DNA from: Sulfurimonas sp.
Lineage (GTDB): Bacteria; Campylobacterota; Campylobacteria; Campylobacterales; Sulfurimonadaceae
Assembly: GCA_027071075.1 (NCBI GenBank)
Contig: JALSUU010000054.1
Span: forward strand, 1 to 39,360
DNA: 39,360 nt
Direction of reading: 5' to 3'
Shown here in pieces: positions 17,294 to 25,666 of the stretch. Below the pieces are notes generated by a model. The model worked only from the letters and a program-made list of their open reading frames with translations. It ran no database searches and was not told where the DNA came from. The position numbers and the translations under genes are program-made. Position 1 is the stretch's first letter. Each line of letters starts with the position of its first letter.

Positions 17294-18484
17294 TTGATAC
17301 GAATTCTCTTTTTACTTCTTTTTACAACCCTCGTTTTTGCTGCATCAGTGGATAGACATCGCTGGGCAAATGGTGAGACTTACTTAGTCTTTTTAGAAAA
17401 GAATAACTTACCAAGTAAGTTGCTCTACTATAACTTAGATAAGGATGACCAACGCCTTACAGAGGAGATGCGCTCAGGTGTTCACTACCAAATACTCAGA
17501 GATACAAACAAGAGTATAGAGCAGATTTTACTCCCTCTCAATGATGAACTACAGATTCATATCTATAAAAAAGATGCTGCTTATAAGTTTGAAGCGATTC
17601 CCATCATATCAACTACAAAAACAGAAGCTTTTGCGACAAAGATAGTAAGCTCTCCAAACTATACCATCATGAAAGAGACGGGGAGTAGAAAACTTGCACA
17701 AATTTTTACTGCTAGTTTTAGAAACTCTCTAAACTTTAAAAATGATATCCGTAAGGGCGATAACCTTGTGATGATTTATGAGCAGAAGTATAGACTTGGG
17801 GAAGTTTTTTCTATGCCTACTTTAAAAGTTGCTATGATAGAGATGCATCATAAAAAGCACTATATCTATCTCAATGATGATGAACGATACTATGATGAAA
17901 AAGGGCATGAGGTAGAAGGTTTTTTGCTTGCGCGTCCAGTTCGAGGAGCTAGAATCTCATCATACTTTACAAAAAGAAGATGGCATCCAATCTTACATAA
18001 ATGGAAGGCACACTTAGGCATCGACTATGCTGCAAGAAGAGGAACACCTATCGTTGCTGCTGGGAGTGGGACTATTATATGGGCTGCTCGAATGGGAAGT
18101 TATGGGAATCTTGTAAAGATTAGGCACAGTGATGGGTATGAAACACGCTATGCACACATGAAATCTTTTCGCCGTGGAATACACAAAGGTAGACGAGTCA
18201 AAAAGGGTCAAACTATCGGTTATGTAGGAACAACAGGCAGATCAACTGGTCCACACCTCCACTTTGAACTTCGTAAACATGGTCGCGCTGTAAATCCGCT
18301 TAGAGTGGTACAAGTAACAACCAAAAAGCTTAAAGGCAAAGAGTACAAAAAGTTTCTCAAACTCAAGAAAAAGTATGATGCAGATATAGAGTTTCATCTC
18401 AACAATGCCACAAAGTTTGTAAAAAAACCAAAATTTGAACCAATATCCTATATTCACTTTTTAGGGAACAAAACAGATGGCTAA
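17294..18484 (+). CDS. csd3: M23 peptidoglycan hydrolase, Csd3/HdpA type
   Basis: A 396-residue periplasmic zinc metallopeptidase with a signal peptide at the N-terminus (MIRILFLLLFTTLVFAAS), an OapA/LysM-like N-terminal half and a C-terminal LytM/M23 domain. Zinc ligands are H240 and D244 in 'AHLGIDYAARRGTPIVA' and H323 in 'TGPHLHFELRKHG'; H321 and H288 ('YAHMK') complete the active site. In H. pylori Csd3 trims pentapeptides and crosslinks and helps set helical cell shape; C. jejuni Pgp3 does the same, so this protein probably shapes a curved or helical cell. The start is TTG at 17294, with AGG about nine bases upstream; no ATG lies nearby. The end overlaps the NUDIX gene by eight bases. 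Confidence 0.88.
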   Translation: MIRILFLLLFTTLVFAASVDRHRWANGETYLVFLEKNNLPSKLLYYNLDKDDQRLTEEMRSGVHYQILRDTNKSIEQILLPLNDELQIHIYKKDAAYKFEAIPIISTTKTEAFATKIVSSPNYTIMKETGSRKLAQIFTASFRNSLNFKNDIRKGDNLVMIYEQKYRLGEVFSMPTLKVAMIEMHHKKHYIYLNDDERYYDEKGHEVEGFLLARPVRGARISSYFTKRRWHPILHKWKAHLGIDYAARRGTPIVAAGSGTIIWAARMGSYGNLVKIRHSDGYETRYAHMKSFRRGIHKGRRVKKGQTIGYVGTTGRSTGPHLHFELRKHGRAVNPLRVVQVTTKKLKGKEYKKFLKLKKKYDADIEFHLNNATKFVKKPKFEPISYIHFLGNKTDG

Positions 18485-19040
18485 AATCACAAAGGTTTCA
18501 GCACTAAAAAATGCAAAGTTTGTAAAACCAATCGCTCTTGAGTATGAACAAGAGGGAGAGATAAGGCAGTGGGAAGCGGTTATCTCTCATGACTCTGTAA
18601 GTATACTCCTTTATAATACAGATAGAGATGCCTTTGTTGTAGTAAAACAACTCCGCCCTGCAGTACTCAATGCAACAAAGAAAGATGGCTTTATGTATGA
18701 GCTTTGCGCAGGTATCATAGATAAAGAACTTACTCCAAAAGAGATTGCAAGAGAGGAGGTACTTGAAGAGTGTGGTTACGATGTTCCACTGCAGAAAATA
18801 GAAAAAATCACAACTTTTTTTACAAGTGTAGGTATTTCAGGAGCTTCTCAAACACTCTATTATGCTGAGATAGATGACAGTATGATAATTGGTCAAGGAG
18901 GTGGACTTATTGAAGAATCCATCGAAGTTATTTACATTTCGTGTTCACAAGCAAGAGCGTTTATGTTTGATGAGAATTTTCAAAAGACACCTGGGATGAT
19001 AATGGCTTTTTATTGGTTTTTTGAGAATAAAGAACTCTAA
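18477..19040 (+). CDS. NUDIX hydrolase (NUDT14-like nucleoside-diphosphate-sugar pyrophosphatase)
   Basis: A 187-residue NUDIX enzyme. The NUDIX box is 'GIIDKELTPKEIAREEVLEECGY' in its usual place (about 78-100, written here as consecutive conserved parts G-x5-E-x7 and EEVLEECG), preceded by 'MYELCAG'. The flanking 'FFTSVGISGASQTLYYAEI' and 'GGGLIEESIEVIYIS' resemble the NUDT14/UDP-sugar diphosphatase group more than ADP-ribose NudF. The first Arg of the classical REUxEE motif is Glu here, and neighbouring Arg lies one residue earlier; this is seen in the subgroup and need not mean inactivity. It starts inside the csd3 end, so the two are coupled; hydrolysis of nucleotide sugars fits an envelope context. 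Confidence 0.85.
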   Translation: MAKITKVSALKNAKFVKPIALEYEQEGEIRQWEAVISHDSVSILLYNTDRDAFVVVKQLRPAVLNATKKDGFMYELCAGIIDKELTPKEIAREEVLEECGYDVPLQKIEKITTFFTSVGISGASQTLYYAEIDDSMIIGQGGGLIEESIEVIYISCSQARAFMFDENFQKTPGMIMAFYWFFENKEL

Positions 19041-19043
19041 ATT

Positions 19044-19856
19044 TTAATCAAGAAGTCTTTGATAGCAGGCTTTTGTATTTTCACCCGTAATCTTAGCGAT
19101 GAGTTTTGCTTGTACTTTTTTAGGAAGATCTAAAGCAAGAATATCTTTTTGAGAGATGGCAGAATCTGCTTGTGCTTCTTCTGCGCTTAGCACTATAACC
19201 CACTCTCCACGAAAATTTCCATCAAGTTTTTGAAGTATTTCAGAAGCAGTTCCTCGTAAATACTTTTGATACTTTTTCGTAAGCTCTTTTGCTATAAATA
19301 TCTCTCTATCAGGTGCTTCTGCAAGAAGTTCTAAAAGTAACTTCTCTATTCGATGTGGTGATTCATATAAAATAGTTGTAAAGCCATTATAGAGTGCTTT
19401 TTGTAAACCTGATGCACGAGAACTCCCTTTATGGTCTAAAAACCCGAGAAAGAGCATCTGTGTCTCTTCAAATCCACTAGCGACAAAAGCCGTAAGCAGT
19501 GCATTGGCTCCAGGTAAGACATCATACTCTACACTATTTTCAAGACAATACGCAACAAGTGCTTGTCCAGGATCACTTACCCCTGGCATACCTGCATCAC
19601 TAATATAAACAACATTTGATTCAAAAAAAGAGGGTTCTAGTTTTTCAATAAAATGTTTTTCATTATGTGAATGTAGGGATATAAACTCTTGATTTTCTTT
19701 AAAAGTAGTGCCGTAACGCTCTTTTAAAATATGGATAAGTTTTTTTGTAACGCGAGTATCTTCACAAAGTAAGATATCAGCAGAGGAGAGTAGTTCTATA
19801 GCACGAAGAGAGATGTCTCCAATGTTGCCAATGGGAGTTGGAACAAGGGAGAGCAT
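19044..19856 (-). CDS. rsmI: 16S rRNA 2'-O-ribose C1402 methyltransferase
   Basis: RsmI methylates the ribose of C1402 in the ribosomal decoding centre using SAM. The 270-residue protein has the tetrapyrrole-methylase-like fold with 'LVPTPIGNIGDISLRAIELL' at the N-terminus, 'ILLCEDTRVTKKL', 'SLHSHNE', the SAM loop 'VVYISDAGMPGVSDPG' and 'VLPGANALLTAFVASG'. The start ATG 19856 has no strong ribosome site; it lies 23 bases after rpmE and is likely co-transcribed with it, as in H. pylori. It converges on the NUDIX gene, with only three bases between the stop codons and no visible terminator. Confidence 0.96.
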   Translation of the reverse strand: MLSLVPTPIGNIGDISLRAIELLSSADILLCEDTRVTKKLIHILKERYGTTFKENQEFISLHSHNEKHFIEKLEPSFFESNVVYISDAGMPGVSDPGQALVAYCLENSVEYDVLPGANALLTAFVASGFEETQMLFLGFLDHKGSSRASGLQKALYNGFTTILYESPHRIEKLLLELLAEAPDREIFIAKELTKKYQKYLRGTASEILQKLDGNFRGEWVIVLSAEEAQADSAISQKDILALDLPKKVQAKLIAKITGENTKACYQRLLD

Positions 19857-19879
19857 AGTATAAAATCTTTAAAAAAAGA

Positions 19880-20080
19880 CTATTTTTTAGCGTAACGAGC
19901 GTTAAACTTCTCAATACGACCAGCAGTATCAACCATACGCTCAGAACCAGTAAAGAATGGGTGACACTCATTACAAATATCAATTTTCATTGTTTCTGTT
20001 TCGCTTTTTGTTTCAAAGCTGTTTCCACAAGCACATGTTACAGTACAAGTTACTAATTTAGGGTGTAAATCTTTTTTCAT
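19880..20080 (-). CDS. rpmE: 50S ribosomal protein L31
   Basis: L31 of 66 residues: '[20 protein letters not shown]' at the start, '[14 protein letters not shown]' and '[13 protein letters not shown]' at the end. Four cysteines (two in CTVTC-AC, then C-x2-C before HPFFTG) make this the zinc-binding C+ form. The start is ATG 20080 with AAGG six bases upstream; the frame is open further upstream but the added residues are not L31. Two 7-bp hairpins lie in the leader (20097-20153). rsmI follows 23 bases downstream. Confidence 0.97.
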   Translation of the reverse strand: MKKDLHPKLVTCTVTCACGNSFETKSETETMKIDICNECHPFFTGSERMVDTAGRIEKFNARYAKK

Positions 20081-20096
20081 TTCTGACCTTTTGTGC

Positions 20097-20153
20097 ATCG
20101 CGTCAAAAGTACGCGATACTATATATTTTTTAAATCCGTATGGGTGCGGATTT
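20097..20153 (-). promoter_or_regulatory. Two-hairpin leader / promoter region of rpmE
   Basis: Two perfect 7-bp inverted repeats lie upstream of rpmE: ATCGCGT/ACGCGAT at 20097-20103 and 20111-20117, and AAATCCG/CGGATTT at 20132-20138 and 20147-20153. A TATAGT-like box sits between them on the minus strand (about 20122-20117). L31 messages in other bacteria carry autoregulatory leader structures, so the proximal hairpin could be one; this is inference from position. Neither hairpin is followed by a T-run. Confidence 0.4.
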
Positions 20154-20181
20154 TTGAAATGCAATTATACCGAAATAATTC

Positions 20182-23154
20182 TTAATATAAATACATATAC
20201 TCTTTCACACCATCAACAAAGATGATTTGAAGTGGATTTTCTGAACGGTTATAAATACCTAACGGATTATCATTTGTATTTCTTAGCTCCATTCCCTCTA
20301 GTACATCATAAGTATCATTCATAAAGAATTTTGCAACAATTCCATAAGAGTCACCACCAAGGATTTCTGCATCGTTCATAAGAAATCCCATCTGATAATC
20401 GCTATCTTTACGAGTAAAAAGCACATACTGTCTATTATCATTATAATCAATTGCATAATTATAATTAAATCGTAAATCTTCTACAATACTTCCTTTTGTA
20501 GTAAAAGTATTTGAGTAGACATTTTTTCCACTACTTGCATCAACAACTGTTGTAAAATCACCTGTGGCACTTAGGTGTGTTTTAGCATAATCATATGTAC
20601 TCACCATATCAGCACTCATAGTTGAGCCTTGGTTATTTACATGTACTGTACTTTTAACGGTAACATTACCAGAAGCTGGTTTCATTACAATAGCTAAATT
20701 CTCAATTCCAATCTCACTAAAGTCACTTGACATATCCCAACCAAGATTAATCATAGAGTTCAAATCTGCATCAAGACTGATACCACTTTGAATAAGTTTG
20801 TCTAAAGTCTCACTTATAGTACTTGAACCATTTTGTACAAAGTAAATACTTGAAGCTTTCATATTTCCGTATTCATCTGTCACATCTAAGTTATTGAGGT
20901 TGTAGTACCACTTATCAGCTGCAGTATCACGCTGTACTAGCATATCTGTACTTGCAGTTTTTTTCTTATCTTTACTTGTGATTTTCACCTTCATTGAGTA
21001 GCTTTGATCACCTAAGTTATTGACAACTTGCTCTGTTGTATTCGTTGATGTATACCACTGAGAAATATCATCTGTATTGAGCGTTGTATTTACAACCCCT
21101 GTAATAGTCGGTTCATTGTTAATACCAACTAAAGTACCATCCATTTTATTATTACTATTATCAGCACCATCAAAGACTAATACGCCATCAAATTTTCTTC
21201 CTGCAGCAGTTGTAATCTTGCCATCTACTGTAGCAGTTACACTCTCTAACGCTAAGGTATCATACGGGAACACTGCTTTGATAGTATATGTATTTATATT
21301 AAATTTAGATGCTGTACCTAGGTAACCATCACCAGAGAAATTCATATTACCAGTAGATTTTGTATAACTAAATGTTTTCACATTTAAATTGTATTCACTA
21401 CTGCTAAGATAATTATTATTCTGTCCTGCAGAAATTTCACTAAAACTAATATCGCCTGAACCAAAAGCTTTTCCTGTTACTTCTGTAGTAAAGATTATAC
21501 TTGAATTACGCCCATTATCAGCTGGATTGGTAATAGTCATCGTAACATCCGCAGTACCTTCATTTTTAAAGAAGTTAACACTTTTTACAACTGCATGAAT
21601 AACTACTTTATCTCCATATGTAGGTGTTGTAGCCTTACCATCTTGTGTCGTACTAGTATTATCAATTGCGACAGAAATAGCAGTTATTAGTTCATCTAAA
21701 CGACCATTAATCTCTGTAAAACTACCATCTAAATCACGATTTACCTCATCTTGAAATGCAATTGAAGAATCATATCCAGCTGTCATAAGTTCTTCTAAAC
21801 CAAGCCCACTTGAAGCAACTAAAGGAAGTAACTCTCGCTTAATTTTCTCAGTCTCTGTTGCTTGCAATGTATCAGTTTGTCCATTTGTTGTGTAAATTGA
21901 GAAAACACCATGACGCATCTTTCTAGCGAAATATTTTGCATCAGAAATATTAGCAAGATTAGAAACTCCATTTACAAGTGCGCTTACTGTATCAGCAGTT
22001 GAAGAGCCAACAACAGGAGAGTGACCAGCACGCTCATCTTGAATAGGTTCTAGCTTACCATCTTTTGCTACAACTGGAGCAGTGTAACCTTTCTTGCGTA
22101 AGAAACATTTTTGTTCTGCAAGCTTAAGATTTGAAGCACTATTATAAACATCTTCATCAAAGAACCAGTATGCATCGTATGTCTCTTGAGTCTCTGTATC
22201 TAACATCTCAACAGCCACACAGTAGTTAGGATCATAGTAAGTCATATCGACTTTATAGATTCCTGCCATATCAATATCTAAAGTTCCATCACCATTTACA
22301 TTGTATGTAAAATCTTCTCCAACACCAAAACCAATCTCGCCACGACCTTTATTCTCTACATCATCCATAGTAATAGTCATATATGTAGAAGAAGCAACAT
22401 AAAATACTTTTGATTTCAGATCAAGACCAACACTATTAAAATCAACAGGGATACTTGGATCAATCATTTCACTTGGATCTATTACAACAGGTGGAGTAAC
22501 AACATCAGCAGATGGCCATAACCACTCCATAATTATATTATAGATTTCATCTATGATAAGCTGCACTAAACTTTTTTCTTCAACAACTGCTGCAGCTCTC
22601 TGCGGTGCTGATGTACTATTAAAGTAACTATCATAGAGTGAACCCATATAACCAGCTAAGGTACTACTTGTTTCAATAAGGTTTTCACCTTTTAAAAAAT
22701 CTAAACTCATAAGCGTGTTATACATAAAGTCAGGAAAGTAATTACGGACAACATACTCGACACTGTAATCAATTCCATCTACTAAAAATTGTTCCCTAGA
22801 GTCTGCATTTGTAGCTAATTCTTTAAGGTTTCCTACTAAACTCACAGTATCTGAAGTAGTATCTGAACCAAACCAGCTTGAAAAGTCAAACCAACTAGAG
22901 TCATCTTGTGTAGTAGTATCAGAACTATCTCCTCCAAAAATAGAATCAAAAATACTAGTATCACTGCTTGAGCTATCTGAAGTTAATAGACTGTATGCAG
23001 AACTAAAAAAGTCTAAAGTACTTGTTGTACTCTTTTTATCAGCAGCTTTCGTAGTCTCTGTATTACTCTTATCAACCGCAGTTGTTTGCTTCGTGTCTGA
23101 ACCACATCCAGAAAATGCTATCAGCAATAATCCAATTAAAATCGGTTTTATCAT
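20182..23154 (-). CDS. Large predicted lipoprotein, function unknown
   Basis: A 990-residue protein not recognised by family. It starts with a lipoprotein-type signal (MIKPILIGLLLIAFSGCGSD; Cys 17 would be lipidated, although F at -3 is unusual). A Ser/Thr/Asp-rich, low-complexity tail follows (about 20-115), with repeated 'SIFDSIFGGDSSD' and 'FDFSSWFGSDTTSD'-like units. The central part is rich in beta-type, Asn/Thr/Gly segments ('GRGEIGFGVGEDFTYNVNGDGTLDIDMAG', 'VVIHAVVKSVNFFKNEGTADVTM'). The ATG at 23154 follows AAGGAG. It stands alone between rpmE and rsmE, with its own 143-base upstream region that contains an inverted repeat. Surface exposure is likely; beyond that no role can be assigned. 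Confidence 0.7.
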   Translation of the reverse strand: MIKPILIGLLLIAFSGCGSDTKQTTAVDKSNTETTKAADKKSTTSTLDFFSSAYSLLTSDSSSSDTSIFDSIFGGDSSDTTTQDDSSWFDFSSWFGSDTTSDTVSLVGNLKELATNADSREQFLVDGIDYSVEYVVRNYFPDFMYNTLMSLDFLKGENLIETSSTLAGYMGSLYDSYFNSTSAPQRAAAVVEEKSLVQLIIDEIYNIIMEWLWPSADVVTPPVVIDPSEMIDPSIPVDFNSVGLDLKSKVFYVASSTYMTITMDDVENKGRGEIGFGVGEDFTYNVNGDGTLDIDMAGIYKVDMTYYDPNYCVAVEMLDTETQETYDAYWFFDEDVYNSASNLKLAEQKCFLRKKGYTAPVVAKDGKLEPIQDERAGHSPVVGSSTADTVSALVNGVSNLANISDAKYFARKMRHGVFSIYTTNGQTDTLQATETEKIKRELLPLVASSGLGLEELMTAGYDSSIAFQDEVNRDLDGSFTEINGRLDELITAISVAIDNTSTTQDGKATTPTYGDKVVIHAVVKSVNFFKNEGTADVTMTITNPADNGRNSSIIFTTEVTGKAFGSGDISFSEISAGQNNNYLSSSEYNLNVKTFSYTKSTGNMNFSGDGYLGTASKFNINTYTIKAVFPYDTLALESVTATVDGKITTAAGRKFDGVLVFDGADNSNNKMDGTLVGINNEPTITGVVNTTLNTDDISQWYTSTNTTEQVVNNLGDQSYSMKVKITSKDKKKTASTDMLVQRDTAADKWYYNLNNLDVTDEYGNMKASSIYFVQNGSSTISETLDKLIQSGISLDADLNSMINLGWDMSSDFSEIGIENLAIVMKPASGNVTVKSTVHVNNQGSTMSADMVSTYDYAKTHLSATGDFTTVVDASSGKNVYSNTFTTKGSIVEDLRFNYNYAIDYNDNRQYVLFTRKDSDYQMGFLMNDAEILGGDSYGIVAKFFMNDTYDVLEGMELRNTNDNPLGIYNRSENPLQIIFVDGVKEYMYLY

Positions 23155-23213
23155 TTTGTCTCCTTATATAGACAACTTATTTTTTATCAATAAGTCCAAT
23201 ATGTAATAATAAC

Positions 23214-23249
23214 ATCACATTACTTAATTATAAGAATTACAAATGTGAT
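23214..23249 (-). promoter_or_regulatory. Inverted repeat around a -10 box upstream of the large lipoprotein gene
   Basis: ATCACATT (23214-23221) and AATGTGAT (23242-23249) form a perfect 8-bp inverted repeat with a 20-base spacer. On the minus strand a TATAAT box (23232-23227) lies inside the spacer, about 75 bases before the lipoprotein ATG. The half-site TGTGA resembles Crp/Fnr half-sites but points outward with unusual spacing. Such a repeat around a promoter is a plausible operator; the regulator is unknown. Confidence 0.35.
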
Positions 23250-23297
23250 TAAAATATAATTTTTAGATTTTGAGTCAAAATGAAACATAATATTTTA

Positions 23298-23969
23298 TTA
23301 TAGTAAGATTTTTGAACTTACAGCTAAGAGTGCAGATTCAGAGCGAAGAATCATAGGGGTACTCAGTCGAAAGACCTCTTGTTTTTGTAAAAATTCTTTC
23401 TCTTTTGGAGAAAAACCACCTTCACAACCAACTAATACTTCTCTAAAATCTTCTGTATTTTCTAAAATTGTTTCTGTAAAATCAAAAACTTTTGTTTGAG
23501 GAAACTCCGATATAAAAGATTCTATACTCGCATATCTGTCAAACTCCATTATTGAAGTCCTACCACTCTGTTGCATGGATGCTTCTACTATTCGCTCAAA
23601 CCTTTTAAAATCAAGTTTAAAATTCTTTTGACTTCTATCACAAGATATAAAAGAGATTTTATTTACACCTATTTCACAGAGTGAGGCTAAGACTTTTTCT
23701 ATAGACTTTGCATCAATAATACACCAAGCTATATGTAAATTTTTACTACTTTTTACTTCTAACTCTTCTGATTTAATGCGTTTTAGTTGTGCTACTCTTG
23801 GCTCAAGAGCGACTATCTCATAGTGATGCAGTGTCTTGATACTCTCTTTTGAACGAAAACCTAAAACATCTCCAAGAGTATGTCTACGAACCTTAATGAG
23901 GTACTTATGTAACTCACCCTTTACAAAAAGTGTCTCTTCTCCCGCACTTGGTTCTAGTATATAAATCAT
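23298..23969 (-). CDS. rsmE: 16S rRNA m3U1498 methyltransferase
   Basis: RsmE, a SPOUT-class methyltransferase that methylates U1498 of 16S rRNA. The N-terminal PUA-like part has 'HKYLIKVRRHTLGDVLGF'; the SPOUT part has 'ASLCEIGVNKISFISCDRSQ', 'RIVEASMQQSGRTSIMEF', 'VLVGCEGGFSPKEKEFL' and 'FRLSTPMILRSESALLAVSSKILL', the knot-forming end. The start is taken as ATG 23969, which overlaps the upstream stop as ATGA; an ATG three codons earlier (23978) is possible. It is coupled to the small membrane protein gene. Confidence 0.93.
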   Translation of the reverse strand: MIYILEPSAGEETLFVKGELHKYLIKVRRHTLGDVLGFRSKESIKTLHHYEIVALEPRVAQLKRIKSEELEVKSSKNLHIAWCIIDAKSIEKVLASLCEIGVNKISFISCDRSQKNFKLDFKRFERIVEASMQQSGRTSIMEFDRYASIESFISEFPQTKVFDFTETILENTEDFREVLVGCEGGFSPKEKEFLQKQEVFRLSTPMILRSESALLAVSSKILL

Positions 23970-24379
23970 ACTAACCACATTATAAGTGAGATAAGAGCTA
24001 CAAGAGCAAACTCTATCTGTAAAATTCTTCTTGCAAAAGGTTTATATGCATCAAAGGCTTTCTCTTTAGAAGCATTCAAATATCTCAAGGATTTGATTCT
24101 TTTAACCTCTAAGAGTATAAAAACAACACTTATGATAATCATTACGATATTTAAAATAGTAAAATCCAAATGCTTTGCTGCCATCATAATAACCCCCGTA
24201 AAGATGAGTAAACCCTCTACAGTCGCTGTTAAAGGAAGTAAAAAGATACTATTCAAGCGCTTATACTTTGCTAAGTCATCTGCACTTATAAGCACAAAAA
24301 GATTACTAAAAACCATCACTAAAATCATAACCGCACCGATACTATGTAGGCTCAAACCCATATTATACATTTCATTCAT
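23966..24379 (-). CDS. Small four-helix inner-membrane protein, unknown
   Basis: A 137-residue membrane protein with four predicted helices (about 7-30, 43-66, 72-90 and 113-136), and a basic loop 'EVKRIKSLRYLNASKEKAFDAYKPFARR' between helices three and four. I do not recognise a family, although small proteins like this are common before rsmE in related genomes. The first ATG (24379) lies six bases after a TATAAT box (24391-24386), so the transcript may be leaderless; internal ATG codons at 24370 and 24361 are alternatives. It overlaps rsmE by four bases. Confidence 0.75.
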   Translation of the reverse strand: MNEMYNMGLSLHSIGAVMILVMVFSNLFVLISADDLAKYKRLNSIFLLPLTATVEGLLIFTGVIMMAAKHLDFTILNIVMIIISVVFILLEVKRIKSLRYLNASKEKAFDAYKPFARRILQIEFALVALISLIMWLV

Positions 24380-24385
24380 AGCGAA

Positions 24386-24391
24386 ATTATA
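24386..24391 (-). promoter_or_regulatory. -10 box directly before the small membrane protein gene
   Basis: On the minus strand TATAAT (24391-24386) lies six bases before ATG 24379. If this ATG is used, the mRNA would be leaderless; if a later ATG is used the leader would still be under 20 bases. Confidence 0.45.
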
Positions 24392-24428
24392 GTAGAATAA
24401 ACTTATTAAAATTATAAGGTTTACAATT

Positions 24429-25643
24429 ATGGCTATCTCAGTAGAAAAAGCACTCCAATTTATCTATGAAAATGTAGAAAAAACAGCACTCAAAATTTTG
24501 CCAATAGAAGAAGCATTGGGATTTATACTTGCAGAAGATATAGTTGCAACACATAACCTTCCACCTTTTGATAACTCAGCGATGGATGGATATGCAGTAA
24601 AATTCTCTGATGCAGGAAAGAGTGTTCAAGTTAAAGAGACTATCTTTGCAGGAGATAATTTTCAAGGCAGTCTCACAGAAGGTTTTGCTCTAAAGATTAT
24701 GACAGGGGCAAGAGTCCCAAAAGGTGCAGAGCTAATAGTACCTATAGAAAATACACAAGCCACAGATAATGGAGTGAAACTTCCGACTCAACTTATTTTA
24801 GGGCAGCATATACGAGAGATGGGAGAGGATATAAAAGTAGGTTTACACTTACTTCAAGTGGGAGATAAAATAGATGCACACCAGATTACTCTTTTAGCCT
24901 CACAGGGAGTAAGTCATGTAAAAGTACATAAACGCCCAAGAGTAGCACTTTTTGCATCAGGGAATGAACTAAAAATGCACTATGAGCGTGTAAAAGAGTA
25001 CCAACTCTATAACACAAACTCTCCAACACTTTTAGCAAGAGCTCAAGAACTCGGTTGTGAGGTTGAGTTTATAGGAACAGCACATGACACACTTGAAGAT
25101 ATTCAAGCACATATTAAAAGTGCTTTAGAGTGTGACTTTGTTATCACGAGTGGAGGTGTGAGTGTTGGTGATGCAGACTTTACAAAAGAGGCTTTTTCTG
25201 CTTTTGGATATGAGATATTTTTTGATAAGATTGACATCAAACCAGGGAAACCTACTACCTTTGGAAGAGTTGGTAAAACTATCATTCTCAACTTACCCGG
25301 AAATCCATTAGCAGCAGCTCTCAACTTTGAGCTTTTTGCGACAAGTGCTATCTATGCTATGAGTGGAATGAAAAACAAGTTTATAAACACAACAGTTGCT
25401 AAAATGAAACAGACATTTACACTCAGAGCAGGTAGAAGAACCTTAGTTCCCGGTTTTTTTGATGGAGAATATTTTACAGTCTGCGAACACTACTCACCAG
25501 GAATGGTATCACCACTGGCAGCTTCAAATGCTTTTGTTATGATAAGTGAAGCGTGTGAAAAAATTGAAAAAGATGCAAGCGTAAAACTGATAAGTACAAA
25601 ATTTAGTTTTACAGGTGAAGAGCAGAAGCAACTAATTTCTTAG
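24429..25643 (+). CDS. moeA: Molybdopterin molybdenumtransferase
   Basis: MoeA inserts molybdate into adenylated molybdopterin to give the molybdenum cofactor. The 404 residues have all main signatures: 'LPPFDNSAMDGYAV' near the N-terminus, 'IMTGARVPKGAELIVPIE', 'VALFASGNEL', 'FVITSGGVSVGDADF', 'DKIDIKPGKPTTFGR', 'NLPGNPLAAALNFELF' and the C-terminal domain IV. The ATG follows AAGG. Its product would serve periplasmic and cytoplasmic molybdoenzymes such as nitrate or sulfur-compound oxidoreductases. It is convergent with queD, and a hairpin spans its stop codon. Confidence 0.97.
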   Translation: MAISVEKALQFIYENVEKTALKILPIEEALGFILAEDIVATHNLPPFDNSAMDGYAVKFSDAGKSVQVKETIFAGDNFQGSLTEGFALKIMTGARVPKGAELIVPIENTQATDNGVKLPTQLILGQHIREMGEDIKVGLHLLQVGDKIDAHQITLLASQGVSHVKVHKRPRVALFASGNELKMHYERVKEYQLYNTNSPTLLARAQELGCEVEFIGTAHDTLEDIQAHIKSALECDFVITSGGVSVGDADFTKEAFSAFGYEIFFDKIDIKPGKPTTFGRVGKTIILNLPGNPLAAALNFELFATSAIYAMSGMKNKFINTTVAKMKQTFTLRAGRRTLVPGFFDGEYFTVCEHYSPGMVSPLAASNAFVMISEACEKIEKDASVKLISTKFSFTGEEQKQLIS

Positions 25644-25647
25644 TTGC
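25628..25647. terminator. Hairpin across the moeA stop codon (possible bidirectional terminator)
   Basis: GCAACTAA (25628-25635) and TTAGTTGC (25640-25647) form a perfect 8-bp stem with a 4-base loop, across the TAG of moeA and 20 bases from the convergent queD stop. Convergent placement suits a terminator for both strands, but there is no good T-run on either side, so efficiency is doubtful. Confidence 0.4.
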
Positions 25648-25666
25648 GAAAGCTAAATACTTTATA

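Noticed and set aside
18477..19040. NUDIX enzyme judged inactive because the first Arg of REUxEE is Glu
   Set aside because: The NUDT14-like subgroup varies at this place and the essential EE pair is intact.
19041..19043. Terminator between the convergent NUDIX and rsmI genes
   Set aside because: Only three bases separate the stops and no hairpin was found around them.
20081..20164. N-terminal extension of the L31 frame
   Set aside because: The added residues are encoded by the hairpin leader and do not belong to L31; ATG 20080 has a good ribosome site.
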